A stretch of DNA of 64,000 nucleotides, from assembly GCF_019100565.1 (NCBI RefSeq), contig NZ_JAHRID010000001.1, positions 1 through 64,000 on the forward strand, read 5' to 3'. The notes under the pieces are model-generated. The model did not search any database, was not told the DNA's origin, and saw only the letters and a list, made by a program, of their open reading frames with translations. Every line of letters starts with the position of its first letter. Positions within the stretch are counted from its first letter, which is position 1. The translations under genes and the position numbers were made by a program. Positions 1 through 7,408 of this stretch are shown one piece after another. The DNA comes from Arsukibacterium indicum. GTDB taxonomy: Bacteria > Pseudomonadota > Gammaproteobacteria > Enterobacterales > Alteromonadaceae.

Positions 1-9
1 TCATAGTGT

Positions 10-54
10 CACCTAATCATCTATGAGGTGTATGATAACACCTCTAATCAGGTG
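10..54. repeat. Cluster of alternating CACCT/AGGTG arms
   Basis: CACCT occurs at 10-14 and 39-43, and AGGTG at 26-30 and 50-54, so several mutually exclusive hairpins can form. The strongest is a perfect 7-bp stem, GAGGTGT at 25-31 with ACACCTC at 38-44, around a six-base loop. No T-run follows on either strand, so it is not an obvious terminator. It could be an operator array for a gene left of the window or a small intergenic repeat. Only the symmetry is seen; the role is unknown. Confidence 0.4.
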
Positions 55-120
55 GCCAAATTTAGTGTGCCACTACAGCGGCCCAGCAATGATAAGGGAC
101 AACCCTGATGGTTAAATATA

Positions 121-155
121 CAATAAAAATTGCAGGCAGCGGATTTACCCGCTGC
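121..155 (-). terminator. Rho-independent terminator of the small Lys-rich gene
   Basis: Read on the minus strand, a perfect 7-bp stem (GCAGCGG at 136-142 with CCGCTGC at 149-155, six-base loop) is followed by a T-rich tract ending near 121. It lies about 25 bases downstream of the stop codon at 181 and fits an intrinsic terminator for the minus-strand genes to its right. Confidence 0.6.
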
Positions 156-180
156 GCAGTCTTGTAAAGTAGTACTTGTG

Positions 181-303
181 CTAGTTCTGATGCCCTAACA
201 CATTTTTTTCGTTTTTCTTCGACGCTTTAGCCGCTTTTTTTTCTTTAGCGGTTAACAGCGGTTTCTTCTTAACGTCTTTTTTACTGTCCTGGCCTTTGCT
301 CAT
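181..303 (-). CDS. Small Lys-rich conserved-type hypothetical protein, 40 aa
   Basis: An ATG at 303 opens a 40-codon frame ending in TAG at 181. The upstream minus-strand sequence has an AGGTGA ribosome-binding site six bases before the ATG. The product starts MSKGQDSKKDVKKK, is about one third lysine, has no cysteine or membrane segment and should be very basic. Very short basic proteins of this kind are scattered through Alteromonadales as uncharacterised proteins; nucleic-acid or ribosome binding is only a guess. A terminator follows directly, supporting a real transcription unit. It would be missed by gene callers with a 60-codon cut-off. Confidence 0.65.
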   Translation of the reverse strand: MSKGQDSKKDVKKKPLLTAKEKKAAKASKKNEKNVLGHQN

Positions 304-398
304 TTTAATCACCTGTGTTTTACGTAAGGGCCCGCGGCGCCTTACGTTTAGCAGTATGGCCCTTATTGCCCAAAGCGCAATAGCCGCCTCTCAGGTTA

Positions 399-1037
399 TT
401 ACTTTATTTCAATCAGCACTTCATTACGGCGCAGCATCGGTAAGGTCATTGGCCCGTTATAGCCCGCTTCTACTGGCTGGCCAATAGCAGCGTAGCCGTT
501 GGTGCTTATCCAGTTAGTTAAAACTTCGGTGTGTTTAGCAACATTGCGTCTGCTTAGGGTGCCGCTAAAGGTAATAGCCGCGACTTTGTAATTTTTAAGC
601 TCTGAAACCGTTACATCCGGGTTTGTTGGCCTTGGCGTGGTTTGCAGGGTAAACTCTGCTGGCATCACAAATGACATCTTCGGTGTGCCAGCCTTAGTCT
701 CCATAAACACCGGTGCAGTCATGGCAATTTCAGTGCCTTTATTGTTGCTTTCAGCTTGTTCTGCTTGTCCCATAAACACCGGAGCGGTCATGGATATCTC
801 GTTTGCACCTTCATTCTCACCACTGATATAGCGGAACAATTTACGAAAGGCACTGTTGCGTCCCTCACCCGACATTTCAGCTGACACCAGTATCATCTCG
901 TCATAAATACGCACTTCAATATTTTGTTCAGGGTCGGCTTTTAATAGTGTATAAGGCGCAGTTTCAACATTACTCTGGCCAAATACTGAACAGCCAACCA
1001 GTGATAGCGAAGCAATAACAAACAACAGTAATTTCAT
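399..1037 (-). CDS. SOUL-family haem-binding-like lipoprotein
   Basis: This 212-residue protein begins with a lipoprotein signal peptide: hydrophobic stretch at residues 3-14 and lipobox LVGC with the lipidated Cys at 16. From about residue 25 to the end it matches the SOUL/HBP fold, with the characteristic repeated phrase ISMTAPVF and IAMTAPVF (near 85-115) and the family's R-[NR]-x-V segment towards the C-terminus. SOUL proteins bind haem or tetrapyrroles in eukaryotes; the bacterial lipoprotein members have no settled role, so haem binding here is inference. The mature start CSVFGQ has Ser at +2, which under the E. coli Lol rule would send it to the outer membrane. It appears to be a single-gene unit. 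Confidence 0.85.
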   Translation of the reverse strand: MKLLLFVIASLSLVGCSVFGQSNVETAPYTLLKADPEQNIEVRIYDEMILVSAEMSGEGRNSAFRKLFRYISGENEGANEISMTAPVFMGQAEQAESNNKGTEIAMTAPVFMETKAGTPKMSFVMPAEFTLQTTPRPTNPDVTVSELKNYKVAAITFSGTLSRRNVAKHTEVLTNWISTNGYAAIGQPVEAGYNGPMTLPMLRRNEVLIEIK

Positions 1038-1115
1038 GGTGTAGCCCTTAAATTCTGAAACTTAACGGCTTATACGCAGGAAATTGTAATAGGTAGCAAT
1101 TATTTTCAGAGAGTA

Positions 1116-1703
1116 TTATTTTGGTGCCTGCCAGCCCTGCTCTGCCTTGGCAGCACAAACCGGGTTGCCCTCTGCCACCAGTGACTCGGCAAAAAACCAT
1201 TCTTTAAACACCTGCCACTCGTCATTAATCGGGCTTTGACAGCGGCCATTTGCGCTACTGGCAAATTCTTGTTCAGTGCATTTTGGGGTATCTGGCAGCT
1301 GGCCACGATAGGCATAGGCATACACTACCTGGCAATGGTTGCTGACATAGGTACGAAATACCACCAGCCAGCCCTGCTGATAACGCACCAGGCTAAAGCT
1401 GGGAATGCGGTGCTCTACCGCTGTGGCAATAACGTCGGGCGCTTCGGCCTGCTCCAGCAAAGCTAGCTCACCATTCTGACGCTGCCTTATCTGAATTTTC
1501 TCACCACGGCGCCAGGCAAAGCCGTCGTAGTCTGTGGCAGCTGCCGCGGTTGTTAAGGCATTTAAGCCCGTTAAATCTCGGCTTACTTCCTGGCGAATTG
1601 TCCGCTCTATTTGTTCGGCTTCCGACAGGGTTTGCATCTTGTCGCAAGCAGTTAGCAGCAAAACAGTTGCAGCAATCATTAATAATTTAAACACCATTTG
1701 CAC
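1116..1703 (-). CDS. Unknown lipoprotein, 195 aa
   Basis: I do not recognise a family. The protein has a clear lipoprotein signal (hydrophobic residues 5-16, lipobox LTAC, Cys20) and Asp at +2, the E. coli Lol-avoidance residue, so retention in the inner membrane is predicted. The mature part is soluble, about 175 residues, with four cysteines in its C-terminal half (in NHCQ, PKCT, GRCQ and PVCA contexts) that could form two periplasmic disulfides. It overlaps the end of the downstream-reading crcB gene (which stops at 1687) by 17 bases, so it is probably the last gene of the crcB operon. A role beside fluoride export is not implied by its sequence. Confidence 0.75.
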   Translation of the reverse strand: MQMVFKLLMIAATVLLLTACDKMQTLSEAEQIERTIRQEVSRDLTGLNALTTAAAATDYDGFAWRRGEKIQIRQRQNGELALLEQAEAPDVIATAVEHRIPSFSLVRYQQGWLVVFRTYVSNHCQVVYAYAYRGQLPDTPKCTEQEFASSANGRCQSPINDEWQVFKEWFFAESLVAEGNPVCAAKAEQGWQAPK

Positions 1704-2112
1704 CTTTATCAGAAGAACGGCCCCTGTTTATTCTACTGCCCAAAGTTAAACCTGCCAGGCAGGCCAGCAACCAGAGTATTAATGACAAAACAACATACCC
1801 CGAAGCCAGCAGTATCTGCCCGGCCTGCAGCAATTGCATAAACTCCAGGCTGAATACCGAGAAAGTGGTAAAGCCGGCACAGACCCCGCTTAGCATAAAC
1901 TGTTTTTGCCAGTCCGAAACCCGCCAACAACCATCCGGCCCGGTCAGGCTTACATAGCAGCCAATCCAGAATGAACCGGTAATATTCACCAGCAAGGTGG
2001 CTGGCGGCAAGCTGCCATCAGGCGTGGCCAGCCACAGCGAACAAGCAAACCGCAACAAGGCCCCTATTGCACTGCCAAGGCCAACTGCCACATATAAACC
2101 GGGCCTTACCAT
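1687..2112 (-). CDS. crcB: CrcB/Fluc fluoride channel, first paralogue
   Basis: This is a 141-residue, four-helix membrane protein of the CrcB/Fluc family, which exports fluoride passively as an antiparallel dual-topology dimer in the inner membrane. Visible hallmarks are the G13-x3-G17-x3-R21 start of helix 1, LLVN with the conserved Asn43, and the break motif TTFSVF with both pore phenylalanines, Phe84 and Phe87. It overlaps the upstream crcB paralogue by seven bases (2106-2112), so the two are translationally coupled and the products may pair as a heterodimer. The ATG at 2112 has little Shine-Dalgarno sequence, consistent with coupling. Confidence 0.9.
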   Translation of the reverse strand: MVRPGLYVAVGLGSAIGALLRFACSLWLATPDGSLPPATLLVNITGSFWIGCYVSLTGPDGCWRVSDWQKQFMLSGVCAGFTTFSVFSLEFMQLLQAGQILLASGYVVLSLILWLLACLAGLTLGSRINRGRSSDKGANGV

Positions 2113-2507
2113 GTCAGGTTACCCAGACTAAAACCGGCGAATACCAAACTTAAACACAAGCCAAATGATAAGCCAATATTCAGCAATGCCTTACGGTAAT
2201 GGTGGCTTTGCCACAAAATAATAGTTTGCAGGCTAAACGATGATACCGTGGTATAGCTACCTAAAAAACCGACGCTGAAAGCAAGGCCCCAATCAGAAAA
2301 ATCGGGTTTTGCTAACAACAATGCTGCGATAAAACCGATTGCCAGGGCGCCACTGCTATTTACCAGTAAGGTAGCAAGCGGAAACTGCACACCCCAAAAT
2401 CTGGCCAGGGTATTGGCAACAGCAAAACGCAGCATGCCACCTGCGGCGGCAGCAAGTGCCAATGGCAAAACAATCGAACCGGACAGGATGATGTCGTTCA
2501 AGGGCAA
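2106..2507 (-). CDS. crcB: CrcB/Fluc fluoride channel, second paralogue
   Basis: This is a second Fluc-type protein of about 133 residues with four predicted helices. It keeps Gly24, Arg27 and the LLVN Asn50, but its break motif reads TTVSSF, so the first pore phenylalanine is Val88 while Phe91 remains. In heterodimeric Fluc systems one subunit can carry a degraded pore, so this copy may be a partner subunit rather than a full channel; that is inference. The frame opens with TTG at 2507. A second TTG at 2501 lies about seven bases after a TTAAG sequence and is an equally good start. It is the first gene of a minus-strand operon with a good promoter just upstream. Confidence 0.85.
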   Translation of the reverse strand: MPLNDIILSGSIVLPLALAAAAGGMLRFAVANTLARFWGVQFPLATLLVNSSGALAIGFIAALLLAKPDFSDWGLAFSVGFLGSYTTVSSFSLQTIILWQSHHYRKALLNIGLSFGLCLSLVFAGFSLGNLTW

Positions 2508-2537
2508 ACTTAAATTGATGTCGGGAAAATGCTGCAG

Positions 2538-2566
2538 ACACTAACCGGCTGACCAGAGCCTGTCAA
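2538..2566 (-). promoter_or_regulatory. Sigma70-type promoter of the crcB operon
   Basis: On the minus strand a perfect TTGACA (2561-2566) is followed by exactly 17 bases and TAGTGT (2538-2543). The predicted transcript starts near 2531, leaving a leader of only about 25 bases. That is too short for a fluoride riboswitch, and none was recognised. Confidence 0.6.
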
Positions 2567-2697
2567 GCAGGTGCTGCAACGGTTTTACCCAAACAATTTG
2601 CGGTATATCAATTCATTAATAAGGTTTTTTAATTGGGGTTGTTGTTACTTTACCTTACACTTAGGTTATTACCGCCGGCAAAAATTCAGGAGATAAA

Positions 2698-4173
2698 GTG
2701 CTACAGCAATTTATACAACAACTGCTGCATGCTTTAAAAAACCTGTTGCCGATAGTATTGGTGGTATTGTTTTTTCAGTTCGCTATTTTCCAGAGCCTGC
2801 CCAGTGAGCCACTTAGTATTACCATTGGTTTATTTATCGTTGCCATTGGTATCGCCCTGTTTTTACTGGGGTTAGAGCTCAGTATCTTCCCGGTTGGTAA
2901 AAACCTGGCCAATCAGTTTGCCCGCAAAGGCTCTTTACCTTTATTAATGTGTTTTGGCTTTGCTATCGGCTTCGCGGCGGTAATTGCCGAACCAGCACTG
3001 ATTGCCGTGGCTGAGCAGGCCGAGAACATCAGTGAAGGCCGGGTTAACGGCTTAACCTTAAGGCTGATTGTGGCATTGTCAGTCGGTGCGGTAATGGCCC
3101 TGGGTGTGCTTCGAATTATTCTAGGCTGGCCTATTCACTGGTTAATGATTGGCGGTTATATCATAGTGTTGCTGGTGACCTTTTTTGCTCCGGCTGAGAT
3201 TGTCGGCCTGGCTTACGACTCAGGTGGCGTTACCACCAACATTGTTACTGTACCACTTATAGCCGCTTTAGGTCTGGGCCTGGCGAATTCAATTAAAGGC
3301 CGTAATCCACTGACCGATGGCTTTGGTTTGGTGGCTTTGGCGGTAATGGTGCCGATGATCAGCGTTCAGGTTTATGGTATCTGGGTATATAACTTTAGTA
3401 GCGCCACTGCCGTAACCCCGGTTGACGCGGTGCAGAGTCAGTTGCACTGGTTAGTCAACGCCCTGCTCGACTTGGCCACTATGCTTAAAGATATTCTGCC
3501 AATGATTTTGGTGGTGCTGGTGTTTCAATATCTTATTTTACGCCGGCCGCTGGCACATCCGGTAAAAGTTATTGCTGGCTTCGCTATGGTATTACTGGGC
3601 CTGTACGCTTTTGTGCTGGGCCTGAAGCTGGGGTTGTTTCCGGTTGGCAGCCTGATGGCAGAACAGTTAATCAGTAAAGGTTACCACAGCTTAATTTTAC
3701 TGTTTGCCTTTATGATAGGCTTCGCCACTACCATGGCAGAGCCGGCACTCATTGCCATAGGTAATCAGGCCGAGCAGGCCGGCCGCGGCAAATTACAGGG
3801 CGCTGTGATCCGGCTTATTGTTGCTTTGGGCGTCGCCATTGGTATTACCGTTGGTGTATACCGTATTATCAGTGGCGATTCTATTCATTATTATATTATG
3901 GCTGGCTACCTGCTGGTTGTTATCCTGACCGCATTTGCCCCAAAGTATATTGTCGCGCTGGCCTTTGATTTAGGCGGCGTTACCACTTCAGAGGTGACCG
4001 TGCCGCTCGTCACTGCTCTGGGGATTGGCCTGGCCAGCTCAATTGAAGGCCGTAATGTGCTAATCGACGGCTTTGGCTTAATTGCTTTTGCCTCTATTTT
4101 TCCGATCATAACCGTCATGCTCTACGCCATAGTGGTAGAACGGTTCAGCCAAATCAGGAGTGATCCTTCATGA
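2698..4173 (+). CDS. DUF1538 membrane protein with two tandem repeats (putative transporter)
   Basis: This 491-residue, highly hydrophobic protein starts with GTG at 2698 behind an AGGAGA site. It is an internal duplication in exact 250-residue register: AEPALIA at 97-103 and 347-353, RLIVAL near 122 and 372, GGVTT at 176-180 and 426-430, and GRN-x4-DGFGL near 201 and 451. Each half has about six membrane segments and a short re-entrant-looking loop around the Glu-Pro. It matches the DUF1538 family, inner-membrane proteins without an assigned substrate; an inverted or parallel repeat fold suggests a transporter or channel. Its stop overlaps the start of a PII-like gene (ATGA), and a CBS gene follows, implying metabolite-gated transport (inference). 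Confidence 0.85.
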   Translation: MLQQFIQQLLHALKNLLPIVLVVLFFQFAIFQSLPSEPLSITIGLFIVAIGIALFLLGLELSIFPVGKNLANQFARKGSLPLLMCFGFAIGFAAVIAEPALIAVAEQAENISEGRVNGLTLRLIVALSVGAVMALGVLRIILGWPIHWLMIGGYIIVLLVTFFAPAEIVGLAYDSGGVTTNIVTVPLIAALGLGLANSIKGRNPLTDGFGLVALAVMVPMISVQVYGIWVYNFSSATAVTPVDAVQSQLHWLVNALLDLATMLKDILPMILVVLVFQYLILRRPLAHPVKVIAGFAMVLLGLYAFVLGLKLGLFPVGSLMAEQLISKGYHSLILLFAFMIGFATTMAEPALIAIGNQAEQAGRGKLQGAVIRLIVALGVAIGITVGVYRIISGDSIHYYIMAGYLLVVILTAFAPKYIVALAFDLGGVTTSEVTVPLVTALGIGLASSIEGRNVLIDGFGLIAFASIFPIITVMLYAIVVERFSQIRSDPS

Positions 4174-4520
4174 AATTTTCAGCAATAGTGGTTATTGCCC
4201 CCGATGAGCTGGAAGAACAAGCCATCAGTCAGGCGAAAAAAGCGGGTGCTACCGGCATTACCATATTGTCCGGCCGCGGCATTGCTGCAGACAATCGCAA
4301 AACTTTTTTCGGTATGACCTTCGAGGGCAGCCAGACAGTGCTACTTATGGTAGTGGCCAAGCATTTGTCCTTACCAATTTTAAAAAGTATGCAGGCCTTG
4401 CTGCTGGATGATGGTAATTCGCGAGGTATCGCCTTTACGGTTCCTATTGATCATTTAACCGGGCTGGATATGAGCCAGGTATTAAAATTTGAACAACATC
4501 TGCGAGAACAAAACGATTAG
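4170..4520 (+). CDS. PII-like signalling protein linked to DUF1538
   Basis: This 116-residue protein has the ferredoxin-like layout of the PII family: beta strand at 2-10, helix at 12-25, GATGITIL with GRG at 35-37 opening a short T-loop, a second helix at 67-79, and DDGNSRGIAFTV near 80-91 resembling the nucleotide-binding B-loop. The T-loop (about 38-50) is short and lacks the Tyr51 uridylylation site of GlnB, so it is PII-like rather than classical nitrogen PII. Such proteins usually form trimers, bind adenine nucleotides and gate a membrane partner. The start ATG overlaps the DUF1538 stop codon and has a GGAG site, so the membrane protein is the likely target. Confidence 0.8.
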   Translation: MKFSAIVVIAPDELEEQAISQAKKAGATGITILSGRGIAADNRKTFFGMTFEGSQTVLLMVVAKHLSLPILKSMQALLLDDGNSRGIAFTVPIDHLTGLDMSQVLKFEQHLREQND

Positions 4521-4529
4521 GAGCAAAAA

Positions 4530-4925
4530 ATGGCCATAAAACTGGTAAAGCAGCTGATGGTAACCAATGTTATCTGCATTTCGCCCTTCAGCACCCTGCG
4601 CGAAGCGCTGAGCATGATGAAGAAACATAATATTAAGTGTTTAGTGGTTGACCGGCAGAGCCCGCATGATGCCTATGGCCTGATCACCTACACCAATATT
4701 TTAAAAACCATTATTGCAGAAGAAGGCGATATTGATTTAATCAATGTATACGATGTTTGTGTTAAACCCGCTATCGCTATTAGTCAGGAAATGGCGGTTA
4801 AGCATGCTGCGGATTTAATGAGCCAGCACCGCTTAAAACGTTTACTGGTTACCAGTGATAATAAACTGGTAGGTTTGCTGACCATGGACGACATGATCAG
4901 CGATATTTTACTGATGATTGACTAA
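4530..4925 (+). CDS. Two-CBS-domain protein, third gene of the DUF1538/PII-like operon
   Basis: The 131-residue product consists of two CBS motifs only, roughly residues 9-62 and 76-130, ending in the typical VGLLTMDDMISDIL helix. CBS pairs (Bateman modules) bind AMP, ATP or other adenosyl ligands and switch partner proteins. It follows the PII-like gene by nine bases with a good AGGAG site. With two adenosyl-nucleotide sensor types beside one membrane protein, I infer that energy state controls the DUF1538 protein. After the stop there is only a weak 6-bp hairpin (4941-4957) without a T-run. Confidence 0.85.
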   Translation: MAIKLVKQLMVTNVICISPFSTLREALSMMKKHNIKCLVVDRQSPHDAYGLITYTNILKTIIAEEGDIDLINVYDVCVKPAIAISQEMAVKHAADLMSQHRLKRLLVTSDNKLVGLLTMDDMISDILLMID

Positions 4926-4957
4926 CCTTGCCGGGCCAGCCCGTTATCAGCTAACGG

Positions 4958-6433
4958 CTAAGGGTTAAGTAATAGCAGTAACTGATTACGCTGTTGTTCT
5001 TTGTCCTGCGCATCGAACGGCAGCACAATATCGTCTTTGCCGTTGCCAGTTAAATCTGCGACCAGAACTTTGCGGGCATCTCGTGGCAGGGTAATACTAA
5101 CCCGCTCCGAACGGCGGCTGAATAAACGGTCAGGTTCAGGTTTATAAAATCTGAGCTCGTCACCTCCCTCACCAACAATCAGGCTTTTCTGACCGCTGCC
5201 GTCCAGATCTGCCAGTTCAAATAGTGGCATATCGTAACGCAGGTTACTGATACTGACGTCGATAACCGCATTCTGCTGAAAATCTGCTTTGCTGCTGTAC
5301 TGGCGCTGTGCATTTAACAGGTAAAAATCAATATCCAGATTTGCACTGCCCCTGAGCAATACCCGAACAATGGTACCCACGCCAAAATGGGTACTGGAAA
5401 TGTAAAAATCTTTGCGGCCATCGGCGTTAAAATCGTCGATCACTACCGCTATTGGCGACGTGTCAGTGGTTATCCGGGTATCAGGCTCGGCGTTAAACTG
5501 CAAGCCGGTAGCCGTTTGCACGCCAAAATGCACCCGAAAGCTGTTATTGCGCTCCAGCGCATCGGCCAGCTGTTCGCGGTTAACCACGATATCGGCAATG
5601 CCATCACCGTCAATATCGGTCATGTCGCGCACGCTATCAATATTCTGGCCACTGTAGCTGCGACCGGCGTCGTTTCGCTGGTCTGCCTCCTGCTCGGTCG
5701 ACAACGCTACCGGCCAGTTCTGAGTTACCGGTTCAGTGTTAAACGCGCCATCTGCCAACTGATAAAAAACCTGAAATTTGCCGCCGGCTATAAACACTAA
5801 ATCAAGCCGGCCATCTAAATCGACATCAGCAATATAATGCTGCCTTGGCTCATAGCTTGGGCTGTCTCGCCAGCTGGTAACCAGCGCATCGATATTTAAT
5901 GAGTATTGTTTAAAACTGCCATCCGGTTGCTGCCGGAACAAATGGCTGTGATTAAAATCAGGTAACAAAAAGTCTGCGCGACCACTACCAAGTTCCAGTA
6001 CAAACTCGCTACTGCGCAACCGGTTTTTATCCAATACCCGGTACAACGACGGGCTGCTGATTAACGGCTTAGTCTGGCTGGTTTGCGGGTAATAGGCGCT
6101 AATCCCATCCAGGGTTAAAAACACCAGGGCCTGGCGGCTAACAGGCTGGTTCTGACCGGGATCATCGCTAACCAGCCTGGCCTGACTGAAATACTGAGCG
6201 TTGGCAGGAATAACCACCGGCTGCACTTTAAAATCTTCAGTTAAACTTACCAGGCTTAACCAGCGCTCAAACTGACTAAAACCTGATACTGCCAGCAGCC
6301 TGGCCTCGTCCAGATGTACGATATTGCCGTTGGCCGGATGGCCAAGCTCAATGGTGACTTTATCAAGCTGCTTGGCCAAAGCGGTGCTGCTGAACAATAC
6401 AAACAATAAAAACCGAAACATAGACAAAACCAT
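4958..6433 (-). CDS. Secreted FG-GAP/VCBS repeat protein
   Basis: This is a 491-residue exported protein with a cleavable signal (hydrophobic residues 5-19, likely cut after ALA). It carries at least five calcium-loop-like blades of the integrin-type FG-GAP/VCBS class: DVDLDGRLDLV, DIDGDGIADIV, DDFNADGRKDF, DLDGSGQKSL and DLTGNGKDDIV. Spacing suggests a seven-bladed beta-propeller filling the chain. No enzymatic motif is visible, so a periplasmic or surface binding scaffold is likely. It converges on the CBS gene with 32 bases between stops and has no co-directional partner close by. Confidence 0.8.
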   Translation of the reverse strand: MVLSMFRFLLFVLFSSTALAKQLDKVTIELGHPANGNIVHLDEARLLAVSGFSQFERWLSLVSLTEDFKVQPVVIPANAQYFSQARLVSDDPGQNQPVSRQALVFLTLDGISAYYPQTSQTKPLISSPSLYRVLDKNRLRSSEFVLELGSGRADFLLPDFNHSHLFRQQPDGSFKQYSLNIDALVTSWRDSPSYEPRQHYIADVDLDGRLDLVFIAGGKFQVFYQLADGAFNTEPVTQNWPVALSTEQEADQRNDAGRSYSGQNIDSVRDMTDIDGDGIADIVVNREQLADALERNNSFRVHFGVQTATGLQFNAEPDTRITTDTSPIAVVIDDFNADGRKDFYISSTHFGVGTIVRVLLRGSANLDIDFYLLNAQRQYSSKADFQQNAVIDVSISNLRYDMPLFELADLDGSGQKSLIVGEGGDELRFYKPEPDRLFSRRSERVSITLPRDARKVLVADLTGNGKDDIVLPFDAQDKEQQRNQLLLLLNP

Positions 6434-6572
6434 CCCTGAATATGATAACCCGTTGTTTTAAATAAGGCGAAGTGGCCGGTTCAAGCGGCTATCGTTTTAT
6501 TTGTAAGAAATACAGCACGCACGGCAGGCCGGATCAATCCGTTATTGCAGCGTTATTGGCAAATGCTGCCAG

Positions 6573-7352
6573 TTAGTGCTGAGAAAGCCGCCCCACTTCA
6601 CCCGATGCCTGCATTAACTGCCACTGCTGCTGTAACTGTGCCAGCAACGCCGGATTCACCGACTGACGGCTGAAGGCAAAATAAACAGGGTTTTCATGAA
6701 TGACAAAAAGTTTGCGGTACTTTGTGCTGAGCTCCTCACGTTTGAGCAGCTCATCGACTATGGCTTCATCTTCAAATGATGCAATGACCCTGCCCGATAC
6801 CAGCATTGCCAGCTTTTGCTGATTACCCGAGGCAGCAAACAACCGCTCTGCCAATGCCGGATTTTCAAGCAGTAATTGCTGCCATTGCGGGCCATAATAG
6901 GCGCCTTCGGTAACAGAAATTACGCCATCAAGCGCCAGTAATTGCTCAAGGCTTGTTATCGAGTCAGCAATACTTTGCGGGGCAATGACCACCATCCGCT
7001 CGATATGGTGAGGCCCGACAAAGTAACTGAAGGTTGCACGCTCAGCCGTTTCTGACATGCCTACCATAACATCGAGTGTGCCCTGTTCCAGCATTTTAAT
7101 TGCCCGGCCTGCGGGCAGCGCCACCGGCTGCAGTTTGCAGTTAACTTTTGCAGCCAGGCTGTCCAGCATCGCATAAAATTGCTGTGACACCTCAGTGTCG
7201 TTATGCGAGCCGGCGGCAGCATGCTGGCGCTCTGATTCAATCCGCACGCTAAACTGGCAAGGTTCTATTGGCTCAGCTGATAAACTGTTACTCAGTGCCA
7301 GCAATGATAACAGCAGCAAACCTGACAAAACCTGTAACCTGTTAAATAGCAT
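6573..7352 (-). CDS. Orphan periplasmic solute-binding protein (SBP_bac_3 type)
   Basis: The 259-residue protein has a signal peptide (hydrophobic residues 9-24, likely cut after LSA) and a family-3 bacterial solute-binding layout. It has LPAGRAIKMLEQG and LDVMVGMSETAERA in the first lobe, VISVTEGAYYG at the hinge and a C-terminal return to lobe one. No ABC permease or ATPase is nearby, so it is an orphan, as is common in Alteromonadales. Amino acids or similar small polar molecules are the usual ligands, but the ligand here cannot be told. The start ATG is at 7352. Confidence 0.8.
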   Translation of the reverse strand: MLFNRLQVLSGLLLLSLLALSNSLSAEPIEPCQFSVRIESERQHAAAGSHNDTEVSQQFYAMLDSLAAKVNCKLQPVALPAGRAIKMLEQGTLDVMVGMSETAERATFSYFVGPHHIERMVVIAPQSIADSITSLEQLLALDGVISVTEGAYYGPQWQQLLLENPALAERLFAASGNQQKLAMLVSGRVIASFEDEAIVDELLKREELSTKYRKLFVIHENPVYFAFSRQSVNPALLAQLQQQWQLMQASGEVGRLSQH

Positions 7353-7408
7353 TTACTCTGCTCTCTGATAAGCTGTTGCCGGGACTTTCGCGACGGTTAG
7401 AGGACAAA

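Noticed and set aside
2508-2697. Fluoride riboswitch upstream of crcB
   Set aside because: The predicted leader is only about 25 bases and I could not find the pseudoknot pattern of the crcB motif.
4941-4957. Terminator after the CBS gene
   Set aside because: Only a 6-bp stem (CCGTTA/TAACGG) with no T-run on either strand; too weak to call.
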